Positions 47,386 through 58,840 of a stretch of DNA of 64,000 bases are shown one piece after another (position 1 is the first letter of the stretch; every line of letters begins with the position of its first letter). The notes under the pieces are model-generated. The model worked only from the letters and a program-made list of their open reading frames with translations, did not search any database and was not told where the DNA came from. Source of the DNA: Welwitschia mirabilis (Eukaryota > Gnetophyta > Gnetopsida > Welwitschiales). Location: contig JBOZIK010000001.1 in the NCBI GenBank assembly GCA_051453625.1, forward strand, positions 232,656,792 to 232,720,791, given 5' to 3'. Made by a program: the position numbers and the translations under genes.

Positions 47386-48500
47386 ATGGTAAGGAAAGAG
47401 GCTAAAAGCTTATCAAAAGAAAAAGAACTTGGCAGAGAAGCACATCCACCATAGTTGAGCTACAGTTGTATCACAGAGATGCTCAGAGATAGTATGCTTT
47501 ATGAAGTCACAATACTATTATAACATAATGAATCTTAGAGTTCTAGAAGTAATGAAAAGATTAGACTCTATTATACTTTACAAAATTAGGATGGCATAAA
47601 ATCATTTAATTAACTCAAACTCTTCCTAATTAGATCGTATGTGAGTTTTATGCTAATATTCATGAGATTGATGATACTACAGGTCAGTTCAGAACTCAAG
47701 TAAAAGAGCTATTGAAGTTACTCATTATGAATTAATCTTAGTTATCTTTGGAAGTACTAGATCTATTTTTCAAGATAATGTAAATTGAAAGGATATGATT
47801 TCCAATGCATTATTTGAGTTTGATAGTTTTTAAACATTTTAATTAAGGGAGGCAGCTACAACTATTATAATATAATGGAAACCTATGTGTTTTATTATCT
47901 ACTTATTAGTTTAATACTGATTTATTTTATATTTTTTGCAAATAAATTATTACTTTATTTTGCAAAGGGTACACTTTAGGATGTCCATGTTTGATAATAT
48001 TCTTATTAAAAATGCTGGTATCTTTGTGCCTCATCTAAATATGATCAAGTCTAAGAAATCTTTATTATAGTTTAGTGACAAATGAATAGTATACTTTAGG
48101 TAGGAGAAGGCTCAAGAAAAGGACATTCTAAGAAATAAATTAAGCAATCCAAATCAACAAATCTCTAGTGACTGTTATTAATTAAAAAAAGGATCTTATA
48201 GCAATTGTATAAATGATGGACAAGTTTAATTGATATCTTTTTAGATTAAAGAAGAAAAATAGAGATGGACATACTATAGTTAGTGAGGTAAAGGCTTCAG
48301 TATCTAATTAGGAGTCAATGGAGATCCTGATGTAGATTAATGGTGAAGAATAATAATTGAACGAGATAACACCACCCTTGGGAATAGGTCATGATTATAA
48401 CAAATTTGAGGAAACAAAATGGATCAGAAAGTAGTAAAGAGAAGTAATAGGTTGAGGAAGGTCTTAATAGGAACAACATCCATTATAGTATATGATCGTA
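47386..48500 (+). pseudogene. Extra frame between Copia pol and 3' LTR (SIRE-like position)
   Basis: An ATG at 47386 opens MVRKEAKSLSKEKELGREAHPP before a stop. A second preserved piece, VCEFYANIHEIDDTTGQFR (about 47638-47695), resembles a domain annotated in plant databases as a putative plant transposon protein. A third piece, MFDNILIKNAGIFVPHLNMIK, starts near 47988. SIRE/Sirevirus Copia elements often carry an additional frame in this position. It is much decayed. Its function is unknown to me, and no signal peptide or membrane segment is visible. Confidence 0.5.
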
Positions 48501-48646
48501 GGAGTAAACTTAAAATTTACAATCCTACCTAGTAGGATCTCCCACTACCATCACCAATACATCTTCTATAACCTCTCCATGCTCCATTATCGATATTTGA
48601 CTTTACAAAAGTGGCCTTTATTGATGTCTTTGGTATGATCATCTTG

Positions 48647-48688
48647 CCCCCTTCCTCCCCCCACCCCCTTCTCCTCTCCCTCCTCCCC
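48647..48688 (-). repeat. C-rich tract, potential G-quadruplex on the minus strand
   Basis: A 42-base polypyrimidine run contains several blocks of 3-6 C separated by short spacers. The minus strand therefore has at least four G runs in a row. It stands out in an AT-rich region. Confidence 0.8.
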
Positions 48689-49333
48689 TGGCACTTATGT
48701 ATGCATGAGAAGACAAGTTTCATAGGGATATGGTAATTCTTCATAGGGACAATCACTGAAATAACAAACTCCACCTCCCACATCATCATTGATAATGATG
48801 CTAATGATGATGTAGGATCCATGAAGTACTACACTAGGGATTCCTCTCTTAGTAATTAGCCTTACATGATGTCCAAAAATGGGCAGATGATACAATGGAA
48901 AATCAATTCTTAAATACTTGTTTAAAACTTAAGATGATTTAAATATGAGCATTTTTATTGTTTACCTTGTGAGTGATATCATTCTTGCACGATTACTTAT
49001 GATATGTTTTCATGCATTTCCTTTTAGAATATTGTTTTCTTTATGCTTATTTTTTGATGGTTTAATACATTAGAACACTTGTTTTTTACATGTTAGCACT
49101 AGTTATTATATATTATGCTTTTGTTTTTTGCTTTACTACACAAATATAGCTATTTCATGTGCCCTTAACTCTTACAATTTTATGAATTAATGCTATAGTT
49201 AGTAAATGTTATATTTTTCATGCTATGTATTTTAATAGTTATGAGCTATAATAAACAAATCTTGATTTCATGTAATCTTAATTATGGTTATCAAATGTTG
49301 AAATAACAAGATTTTCAAGTTTTGAACATTATC

Positions 49334-49347
49334 AAAGTAGGGGATAT
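49334..49347 (+). other. Polypurine tract
   Basis: The string aaagtaggggatat lies directly before the LTR start TATTGGCAAAACC. It is a decayed form of the AAAG-GGGGA tract that precedes plant Copia 3' LTRs. Confidence 0.6.
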
Positions 49348-50585
49348 TATTGGCAAAACCTCAGTTTTTATACTGTCACTTATCATATACATAGTGTTTT
49401 ATGTAGGATAAGTAGTTAAATATTTTATAAAAAATGCTTCAAAGAAATCTTCAAATTTGAAAGACATCTTCACATGCCAAAGTTGTATTCACTTAGTTAA
49501 AGATGTCTAGGCTAAATGTAAAGTTACTGACAAAATATGTCTTATAGTTTAAAGAAATCTTTACTAATTAGTAAAGTTAATAGTAGAATACCTTTTTGAG
49601 AATCGAAGATGTCTACTATAAAATTGACTTTACATACCATCTAACAATATTTTCATGCTAGAATCATGATACCAGAAAGTCAAAAACTATTTAATGTTAA
49701 GTTCTTAAAATTAATGCAAAGTTTATCAAAGACATCTTGCATGTGAAAGATATATGTCATCTTTAGATTCCAAATACAAATTTGATTAGCATAATAAAAA
49801 TTAGAAGTTACCCATTACACAATGAAATATAATCATTTATGACTATTTAGATTTACACAAATAAAGCCTGACATCTATTTCAATAGTAAGAGAAATCTAA
49901 AATGTGTTTGATACACAAGGCAAAAATCTAATTAAGAAAAAGAAACCTCAATACATTTGGAAAAGAACTGTTGGTAGCATTATTACAAATACACAGTTGA
50001 ATCACTATAATTTGAATAAGTCCTTTGTAGTAGACTTTAAGATTGGTTTACTTAAAAGAGGACTTGATAAGGAAGGGATAAGCTATATCATTCAATCATC
50101 GCTCAGGCTTGCTCCTCTTTATTTTTTATTTTAATACTCCCTTATGGACTTATTTGATTTATAGAATCTTGGTTATTAGTCCTATCCCTTTTGATGAAAT
50201 TTTATTTAAGATCCCTCACTTAGGGATTCCAATGTGTAAAAAGCCCCTTATAAGGGTGTGCATCTAGTAGCTAGGTAAAGTTTTAATGGGCACTTTATAT
50301 TACTAAGTCATTGTAGCTCCTAAGAAAAATAGATTGGTAACTTATCAAGAGTATCTCATATGGTTGTAAGATTGGTGGTATTCCAAAACCATTATTTTGA
50401 TTATAGATATATTATTTAGAGGTGTGAATATGATCTATCCTCTGAGTGTGAATGTACCCAAGTTGGAAAACCACATAAACTTGTAATGGTATAATTTTTA
50501 GTTAATATTTTAATTTGCTTATTTTATTAATAACTCATTTACCCTTTCCCCTTAAGTTCAATGATCCTCAAAAAGTTTTAGTACC
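49348..50585 (+). mobile_element. 3' LTR of the Tork/SIRE-like Copia (right end approximate)
   Basis: It starts TATTGGCAAAACCTCAG (from TGTTGGCAAAACC) after a polypurine tract. It shares its first 600 bp with 37177-37860. It then continues through a region resembling a Copia R-U5: gtgtgaatgtacccaagttgg...aaaccacataaacttg at about 50435-50490. A plausible CA end is tagtacca at 50585. The 76-codon open frame at 49904-50134 lies within the LTR and is taken as chance. Confidence 0.65.
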
Positions 50586-51590
50586 ATGATGTTAAACTAT
50601 GATAGTTAATTCATTACATTAAAAAATGTTTATTATTTTTTACAATTGAAATATAACTTAATCTTCATACATAGTTGACAACATGATTATCAGGTTCTCT
50701 TTAGAATAGTTGATTATCACATTGAAGTATAATTTAATAGTATTATGAAGATGATTACTTCATAAAATAATGAAAAGTATTAATTTGAGTTAGATAAAAT
50801 ATTAGTGATCATTATTTGAGAATGTAGACTATGCCACATTAACATATAAGTCATGATGAAGTTGAAGGATTGCATAATAGGTGGTCTTATAACTGTAAAA
50901 GCTTTTAATAATTTTAAAGATTATTTAAAAGCCAAAAAAATAGTGGTTATGAGACTAAACTTTTTGATAAATGGACCATGAATCCACTTCAGTTAAGCCT
51001 TATCCAATTGAAATTAGCTATTATTTATTATGTTCGTAAATGATTTCATATGATATAGTTAAGTATTTCCTATCTGACACAAAAACAATGTGTTAGGCAA
51101 ACCCCATTATCTTGAAATGTAGGCTTAAAATAAGATGAATCATAAAAGTGCTTGGTTATATACTAACAACAGAAGTGAGTTTATTGTCTTAAAATTCTAA
51201 TATGTAATTAAAAAGAAGTAATAAACTTCTTCATGTAGCTTGAGTTTTATAATTTATCTTTTCCTAACAGTGCTAAAAATCATGGTGAATCCTTCAACTA
51301 ATATGATTAGAAGATTTATAAAAACCTTTAAGTAAAGAAAGGTCCTAAGGTTCTAAAGACTTAGAAATTTCTCTTTAAAGGTATAAGAAGCTATTATAAA
51401 TTAGTTATATAATCTAGATCTCATAACTTCTATATGTACATTGGAGTAAGATCATGAATGAATAACTAGATTGAAAGCTAGAAGTCACCTCTTAAAAGCA
51501 TGTGATTTCTAGATTCATAGTCAAAATAATTGTAATATAGAGTTATTTTCATATCTTACACATTCAACTCTGCTCCATGAAAAAGTTCAT
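50586..51590. other. Gene-free AT-rich stretch
   Basis: I see no coding motif or repeat end. Similarity to LINE copy A begins only near 51600, so copy B appears 5'-truncated and this stretch is unassigned. Confidence 0.5.
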
Positions 51591-51943
51591 CTACTTCAAG
51601 TAGATGATTAAGATATGACAGATGATCTAGAGCAGATAACAAAAAAAGAAATAGAAAAAGACTATGAAAAATTAGAATAAGAAAACATAAAGCACATTTA
51701 CAACATGTCAAACTCAGTTTCAACATATCAATCCTAGCAACAATCATAGATGAAAATGAAATAGGAATTCAAATACAGTGAAAATAGGGTTGATAAGCAT
51801 ATTGTGAATGCACTGATAAATAATGGAACTAGAAAACTAGGACAAATAGATAGAAGGATAAGAATGAATACCTAAAAAGGCAAGATTGAAAAGGAGATAA
51901 AAGAGGATGTCTGAGATGATAAGTAATCTCAAGTCTCCTTTTC

Positions 51944-52540
51944 ATGATTATTTCTTGAAATTGTAAAGGCCTAGCCAAAAAATTTTCTACCTTTGGAGTC
52001 TCTTAAGGAACTCACTACTTTCTATGTGTCTTCTTTAAGAAACTAATCTGATTCTCTAAAAACCAATTATTTTTATGCAATAATTTTTTGATCCTTTATT
52101 TTGGTTCCACATATGGATACAAAAGGAAGATTGATCATCCTCTAGAAGTATGGTAACATATCTACTATTAGCAAGAGTAATAACCACCTTACTATGGATT
52201 TGACTTTTACTGATCAAAAGATAATAATTACTAACTTCTATAGGCCTCAAGAAGTAGATCAAAAACCCCAATGCCTTTAGCACATTATGTTAGTATATCT
52301 AATGTCTCCAATTTTGATCTTTTTTCCAACTTCATCAATAAGCATAACCTCAAAGATATTTTTCTTTACCATGCTTACTATACTTGGAGTAATCTTAAGG
52401 AAGGTGAAAATATCTTTATGTCTCAAATTGATAGATTTTTAACCAAAAACTCTAATGAGAATTTCTTTCTTAAAGTAAAAAATAGATTATTTTTTGATCA
52501 TAGGCCCATAATCCTAATGATGAACTCCCCTTAAAATAAG
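51944..52540 (+). pseudogene. LINE B endonuclease domain
   Basis: The ATG at 51944 is followed by IIS-stop-NCKGLAKKFSTFG. This matches the SWNCRGLG start of plant L1 apurinic-like endonucleases, with Trp TGG changed to TGA. The C-terminal half is in one frame at 52271-52534 and carries YYTWSNLKEGENIFMSQIDRF and FDHRPIIL. These are the family's FTWSN, IDRFL and SDHRPI motifs, and His and Asp of the DHRP block are kept. Between them the catalytic Glu region is shifted (FFKKL, where QETK is usual). The domain would nick the target to prime reverse transcription. It is interrupted and inactive. Confidence 0.7.
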
Positions 52541-53089
52541 TTTCTCTTTTATTTTGAGCACTCATTATTCAAATATTCAAACTACATAGAGTTGGTTAAT
52601 CATATTTGAAATACTCTAATGAAAGGTAATGCTACTTACGGATTGTTTTAAAAGCTTAAAATTTTAAGGCATGAGTCAATTATTTGGAAGAACTAGTTGA
52701 ATTATTCCTTTTAGAAGTAGTAAGAATTAATTATTAGAGAAGCTAAGCACTATCCAAAAGTATAATAAAGTTATTAATTTTGATTCACATTATGAAAATC
52801 ATCTTATCTCTCAAATTCATGATATATCTTCCAAGAAAGAAACTTACTAGAAACAAAGATGTAGAATCTAGTGGCTTAAGAAAGGGAACTACAACATAAA
52901 ATATTGCTTCTAAATAGCAAATAGAAACAAGTAAAAAAATAACATATAGTGGAATGCGTTTGCAACATGTTGTAAGTCCAATGCTTAGATTGCCAATTCT
53001 TTCATTAAATATTTTTAGAATTTGTTTATAAAGTAGTTGGTGGTTATCAGGAGCATCCTAGTTAGTCCTCCTATCACTAAAAAATAACA

Positions 53090-54450
53090 ATGCTACTTAA
53101 TCCAAAGAGTCATAGAGGATGAAATTTGGAACACCATCAACTCTATGAAAAAGAATAGGGTATCAGATCCTAATGGCTTCACTGTAGAGTTCTATCAGAC
53201 TTTTTGGGATATTATCAAAGTTGATGTTTGTGATGTAATTCAGGAAATATTTGNNNNNNNNNNNNNNNNNNNNNNNNNNNNNNNNNNNNNNNNNNNNNNN
53301 NNNNNNNNNNNNNNNNNNNNNNNNNNNNNNNNNNNNNNNNNNNNNNNNNNNNNNNNNNNNNNNTCTATAAGATTTACACTAAGATTAATAAGATAGGTTT
53401 GAAATACTACTCCCAAATATGGTTTTCCCATCTCAATCTGGGTTTGTTTCAGGAAGAGTTATCCATGATAACATAATCGTTAGTAATGAAATCCTTTATC
53501 TTCACCATAAAGGAAATAAACCTACAATGTTCCTCAAGCTTGATATAGCTAAAGCATTTAATACAATCTAGTGCGAAATAGTAGACTATGTGTTACAAAA
53601 GCATGGTGTACTTGTACCTCTCCAACATCTAATTTACTTCTATATCTCGATGTTGACTTTCTCTGTTATGGTTAATGGGGAAGGATATGGCTATTTTTAG
53701 AATAATAATGGACTGTCTCAAGGTGATCCCCTTTCTTTAAGTCTTTTTATTCTAGTGATGAACTCATTAGACAGACTTTTTATTTAGAATTAAAATTAGA
53801 TTTCAGCCACTGAGCTAGATTTTTTATATTACTTTTTTTAGTTCGCAGAAAGTACTATTTTATGCCTAGACTCTCACCTTCTTGTGATAAGGCATACTCA
53901 CAATCTATTAAATAAGTTTCATAATTTCTCAGGTCTTACAACACATTCGCACAAATCAAAAAATCTTCTTCATCAATACTTCTTAAGCAAGAAAGATAGC
54001 TATCTCTCATGTTTTCAAGTGCTTGTAAGCCACATTTCTTAATTCCTATGTTGGTCTTCCTTTTGATTCAGATCAGATTATTGATAACATTTGACCCTCT
54101 TGATGAGAAAAATTATAGCTTAATTAACTATACTGGGAAACAAATTCTTATTAAGTACAGGAAAAGCTCTCCTTGTCAAATATTACCTAATAAGTATGAC
54201 TATTTATCCAATTAGTTGCTTTCCTATATCTAATAAGTATGCCATCTTGATAGATAACATTATCCAAAATTTCATTTGGTTAGGTGAAAACTCCCTTAAT
54301 AGGCTTCATATTATAAACTTTAAACAAATTGTCATACCAAAGAAAGCAGGTAGTCTTGGCATTAGAAACACCATGGATATAAGCAAATGTATTCTTACTA
54401 AGCACTACTATAGATTTCTATTTGATAATAACATTCTCTAGGTCAATTCC
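53090..54450 (+). pseudogene. LINE B reverse transcriptase
   Basis: The order of motifs is that of L1. DPNGFTVEFYQTFWDIIK lies at 53167-53220. The 110-N gap follows. SQSGFVSGRVIHDNIIVSN then starts near 53436, and LKLDIAKAFN near 53535. MVNGEGYGYF is at about 53668 and GLSQGDPLSLSLFIL at about 53711. The active site reads FAESTILC where FADDTIL is expected (53842). Then come NKFHNFSGLTTH, YVGLPFDSDQIIDN (about 54041) and, in one 81-codon frame at 54196-54441, the thumb-like ISCFPISNKYAIL and PKKAGSLGIRNTMD. Loss of both catalytic Asp shows it cannot polymerise. Confidence 0.8.
53254..53363. other. Assembly gap, 110 N
   Basis: Falls inside the LINE B reverse transcriptase, in the stretch that copy A covers at about 43607-43722. 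By comparison with A about 115 bp are expected, so the gap size is close to real. Confidence 0.95.
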
Positions 54451-54614
54451 TTCAAATAAGATTATAATGATAAAGAAAGGAATTCTACCTTTTAAAAGCA
54501 CATGATCCATTCCATCATAGAGGTTTGGCCACAATTTTTTAAAATCAAACTCTTCTTATCCAAAATGGCAAAATAAGCATATCAGTAATCTATCATAATT
54601 TGTTTGAGTATAAT

Positions 54615-54840
54615 CATAAATGGAAGAAATTATGGAAGCTAAATATTCTAGAGAAAATTAAAATGTTTTAGTGGTATATGTTGAAAGGATGTATTCCCGC
54701 AGCAGATAAGCTTATTTAAAGAAATTTAAGAGTTGATCAAGATTGCTCAATGTGACATGAAGAAAAGAGTCTGAAAATCATCTTATTGCTCAATGTGCCA
54801 TGAAGAAAAAAGTCTGAAAATCATCTTTTCATTAAATGTT
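54615..54840 (+). pseudogene. LINE B zf-RVT segment with a 43-bp tandem duplication
   Basis: KLWKLNILEKIKMF, then WYMLKGCIPAADKLI and RNLRVDQDCSM, match the zinc-binding segment that follows reverse transcriptase in plant LINEs. The Cys-x2-Cys of the motif is reduced to CSM-stop. A 43-bp unit starting ttgctcaatgtg at 54743 is repeated at 54786 with few differences. Copy A has a single unit, and 43 is not a multiple of three, so the duplication shifts the frame. Confidence 0.7.
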
Positions 54841-55149
54841 TTACTACAAAAGATCTTTAGAAAGGACTAAATATATCTTATTTTTACATTAGCTTGGATA
54901 CCTTTAATTATTTCAGGAAAAATGTTTAATGATTGTTGGTTCTTGGCTTTTATGGAAGCATAGATGCAACATTATCTTCCAATAGGAAAAATTATCCCTC
55001 TCAAAGTTGAAATTCGAAATCATCAGGTAGATTGAAAAACTAGATCAAATCTAATTCTATAAAAATCATGGAAGCCCAAACCCTGCAAATAGAATAGTGC
55101 TCAATTTGTAGTAGAATGTATAGCTATGAGCATCCTAACCACACAAAAG

Positions 55150-56215
55150 TGGAGTGTTTAAACCATGCTGGAGCATCCACTATTATCTCAATGCACTAGA
55201 AGATATGGGAAAGGATTTGAAACTAAACCTGACAAGCATGACATGTTGTTGCATCATGAGAAAACTTGGGAGGCCTTTCAAGTAGCAAGATGGAATTCTT
55301 ATGTGCTTAGCCTTAGAGGACATAATCCTTATCTCTCAAAATAATTTTTTAAAAAATGAAATGGCAGATCTACTTGGGTAGGTAACACTACCATATTTAT
55401 TGATTTTCCTTTCATAAGTAATGTCATTTGCATAGGTCCTTAAGAAATTAAGCTAAACATAGGAGTCCTCAAGGCTTCTATTATTCCTCATTTTGAAAGA
55501 TTAATTAGAAAAACTCTTAGAAAGAGAGGAGGAAGTTATAGAAGGACGGATTTGCTTGGGCCTTTTGATTCTTAAGTTGCTTTGATCATGAAATACTTCA
55601 CTTTGAAGGGCCACTTCAATAAGATAAATGAGTTGCACTTCCACTTTCTTATTATCATGATGGAAGAGTTTCAAATAGATCTCCCTTTCTTTCGCTCTGA
55701 TACTCTCCACTACTCCCTCCAAAGTTGTAAGGTACACTATGAAGGGTTGATTTGGTTACTTTAGCAAAGAAAAATGTTGATTCATGCTGGCATATTAGCT
55801 TAGAAAGAAATCCCAAGAAGGCCTATGTAAAAGCCACTACTATGGGATCCTCCAAAGTATACAAAGAGTAACAAAAAGTGCGGTCTCCCTATACCCCTTA
55901 GGCGCATTGACGATGCACCAAAACTAGAACACACAGAGCATTAGTATTTTGAAAAAGAAGCTATAGAGGAGGAAGAACAGTGAGAACCCCCCCTTCCCAA
56001 CCCCCTCCCCCTCTCCCAAATTATGGCCCTAATGAGTATCATGTTGTTGTAAACCACTTGGGCTATGCTAATCTTGAGCCTCTTTCTAATTGGAATTGGA
56101 AACCTGGTTTGATAAATTTAGATACTAATGTTTAAAGAATTGAATACCAAAGAGACTTCTACCGTGCTTGGAAATCTAGCTCTTCAGCTATGGTGTATGT
56201 TTTTCCCTGTTTGGA
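55150..56215 (+). pseudogene. LINE B third frame, conserved C-terminal region of unknown function
   Basis: Collinear with 45459-46470 of copy A. Shared blocks are HHEKTWEAF (55252), YVLSLRGH, LIRKTLRKRGGSYRRTDLL, IMKYFTLKGHFNKINELHF, FFRSDTLHYSLQSCKVHYE and, at the end, NHLGYANLEPLSNWNWKPG. There are few stops from 55230 to 55760. An insertion of C-rich sequence at 55987-56017 separates the last block. I cannot name the domain. Its conservation in two copies of different age indicates it was part of the coding capacity of the LINE. Confidence 0.55.
55987..56017 (-). repeat. C-rich tract, potential G-quadruplex on the minus strand
   Basis: Blocks of 7, 3, 5, 5 and 3 C separated by one to three other bases. 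Copy A has no such tract at the matching place (about 46240-46270), so it expanded or was inserted in copy B only. Confidence 0.8.
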
Positions 56216-56254
56216 GTTAATATAATCTATTTATTATTTGTCCCAAACAAAAAG

Positions 56255-58840
56255 GATATGATAAATGATCAAGTAATTCTTCAAACTCTTTTTAATCACT
56301 TTCAATCTTTGCTTGGTGCTTTAAAACATTTTAATAAAGAAGCTTAGTAGACTTTAAAAATGTCATTTCTTAAATCATTATATATGAAATTGAAAATATG
56401 CTTGACAAACCACTTACCTTGAATTAAATTTTCTTTTTCCTACTTTTCTACTAACAAAGTCCTTTGTATTGATTATATTTGTAGCTGTATTTTATAAGAA
56501 ACACTAGTCATCACTAGATCCTAACCTCTATGATGTTATCAAAAAAGGGTTAGAGACAAGATCCTTAAGTATTTCATAATTATTGAAGAAATTAAAGTTA
56601 TTTTAAAAGATGGAAGAGATTATCCTTTAAGATATTCGAGGCACATCACTTTATTAATTATTTTTTACAAAATAATTATAAAGGCTCTAGATTTTAGACT
56701 AAAACCTATTCTTCTTTTATTAGAAGATTAATATAAGGATCTTTATAAAAAGTTAGATCTATTTAGATAATTTCCTCACACTTGCTGAAGGTTGAAAGTA
56801 GGGCTTGAAAAATAATATGAATTTGTTCTATTTTAAAATAGATTATAAGAAAGATTATGATAGAAGTTTTCGGGTTTTTATCTTAAGAATGTTAAGACAT
56901 TTTGGTTTTGATCCTATTTTGTTAGGGTAGTCAAATTTATTTTCCTAAATCTAGTGCCATTATTTGTGTGAATGAATTATCTTTACTAACTTTTTCTTTG
57001 AAAAGATTGGTTTGCTAGGGATGCCTTTTGTATCACCATATCTTTATATGATGACGATAGATGTTTTAAGTTTTTTAATTGATTATAGAATAAATTTATG
57101 CTTCCTTTAAGGTTATTCAAATTATAATAATAAATTATGCAACTTTATTTTGTAGACTATTCTTTCTTTTTTATCTGAGACACTTCACACATTGTTAGTG
57201 ATTTACTTAATTACTTAAATATCTTTTATAAATCTTTTTTCATATTAATTGAAAAAAATTAGCTTACTGTATAATAGATTAGAATCTTTTTTTACATCAA
57301 TTACAAAGAAAACAATTAAGTCTAGTGATATTTTTAGTCGTCTTGGAATTCAGTTTGACTTTAATGTTTATGGTCATCTAAGAAGCTTGCCCTTACTAGA
57401 AGGGATCTTGTGCATGAAAATTTCCTTGATTCATATCATATTTAATAATCTTCCTATCTAGTGCCTTTGGATATTAATTTCTCAGAAATTTCTATATGGA
57501 TTACGAATATTTTATGAAGGAAACCTAGGTTTTAAGGGCTTTAAGAGAGTTTCTTAGGATATTTTCTATAGACTTAAAACTCAAGGTGGATTAGGCATGC
57601 CTTCATTCACTCAATAGAAAAGATATTATGTAGGTAAAGTAATAGTTTAAATTTATAAAGGAAATGAACCATGGAAACTGTAAGTTCATAATTCTATCTG
57701 CAATGGTAAAACTAATGTATTATCAAATTAGAAAGATGTATCCTTTCAAATTTCAATTCTATCAAATTCCAAAGTTTGATTTCAAAGATCCTATTATCTT
57801 CATGAAGTTTGGGATGCTTGGTGCCCTCTGAAGCCTTTCTTCGAACTAAATACAGGGATATAAGTTGTAGCATAACCCTATGGCATTCCTCCTTAAATAT
57901 TCCGAATAGTTAGTTAGGTGGAAGTATAGCTCCTAGTTTTCTTCATAATGGATTGGTAAATTTACATGGCCTATCAACTCCGAGAGATACATAGCCATTA
58001 TCTTAGAATGTTCTACACTAGAAACTGAATCCTTTAGATTTCTTGCAGAACGAGTATCAAATTCTTATTGGTCTTTTGTCTTTAGTTTGTGAGAATGTTC
58101 TTCATTAATGTAATTAATGATCGGAGTTGTCCTTGGAAGAAGCATTTTGATAATAACTCTTATAAGATTGAGTACATTGCTTCTATACCTTACAGTTGAA
58201 AGTTATCCAAATTATTTACTATATGGACTTTATCCTTTGATGTTACATTATGGGAAATAATAATAGTAATAGCGTGGAAAATCCAAGTGTGCTCTAAGAT
58301 TACATTTTTCATATGGTAGTTTTATCAGCAAGGTCCTCCTTTAAGTCCTCATCTTCATCATTTGAATATCAATAATCCTCAATGTCCTTATTGTAAAACA
58401 AAAGAAACTTTCTTGCTACTTTCTCAAATTGCAAATTTGCAGCTTCACGTTGGGATTGGCTTTGAATGAGTTTTGGTTAGAAACAAATTTCATAGGAGTT
58501 TACATTTTTTGGATTAAGGATTCCTACTTCAGCTAGAATACAAACTTTGTGGAATGTTATAAGAAGTTTATTTACGTTTGAAATTGAAAGCATAAAATAC
58601 TAGAGTTTTGGGCAATATTGTTGAAGAATCCTTTCTTTTATCTCTTAGGTTCAAACATGTTTCTTCATTCGCTCTCACTTTCCTAAAAACTTTTTCCCTT
58701 TCTGCCCTATTGGATATACCTAAGATTGGAAGAATTACTCCTTTCTTTGAAATCTGGGACAACCCTCTTTCCTCTGCCTTGCCCTTCTTATGTAATTGCT
58801 ATGTTTAGCTAATGAAATATTTTTTCTTTAAAAAAATTTA
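56255..58840 (+). pseudogene. L1-type LINE remnant D: reverse transcriptase, zf-RVT and 3' end
   Basis: This is a different LINE family from A and B. Motifs in order: LKDGRDYPLRYSRHITLL and LDFRLKPILLLL (about 56600-56725); FKIDYKKDYDRS and LRMLRHFGFDP (about 56825-56920); SLKRLVC, then a decayed QGCPLSP, and LYMMTIDVLSFLID (57040-57080); RLGIQFDFNVYGH (57338 on); KTQGGLGMPSFTQ (about 57575); and a zf-RVT segment with SKITFFIW.FYQQGP and CPYCKTKETFL (about 58293-58415). A last frame at 58608-58808 ends near a short A-rich tail (58828-58838). The palm FADD is not visible. It abuts LINE B on the left, and its right end is about 300 bp from the stop codon of the UGT gene. Confidence 0.75.

Larger units (their letters stand above)
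51600..56250 (+). mobile_element. L1-type LINE copy B, 5'-truncated, same family as copy A
   Basis: The two copies are collinear from the ORF1 tail onward. The end of B (tttgtcccaaacaaaaagg, about 56237-56252) corresponds to A's ctttctcgaaaaaaaa. B is better preserved than A in endonuclease and reverse transcriptase. It has a 110-N gap (53254-53363) inside the reverse transcriptase, a private 43-bp tandem duplication in zf-RVT and a private C-rich tract at 55987-56017. Another LINE fragment abuts its 3' end. Confidence 0.8.

Noticed and set aside
48529-48895. Overlapping minus-strand frames of 97 and 66 codons with Gly/Arg-rich parts
   Set aside because: Composition comes from the C-rich tract and neighbouring simple sequence. 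No motif, and in the middle of a retroelement.
49904-50134. 76-codon frame with a KKPQYIWKR string that looks like a Copia pre-protease motif
   Set aside because: It lies inside the 3' LTR as defined by the match to 37177-37860 and the upstream polypurine tract. The likeness is short and the next expected motif is missing.
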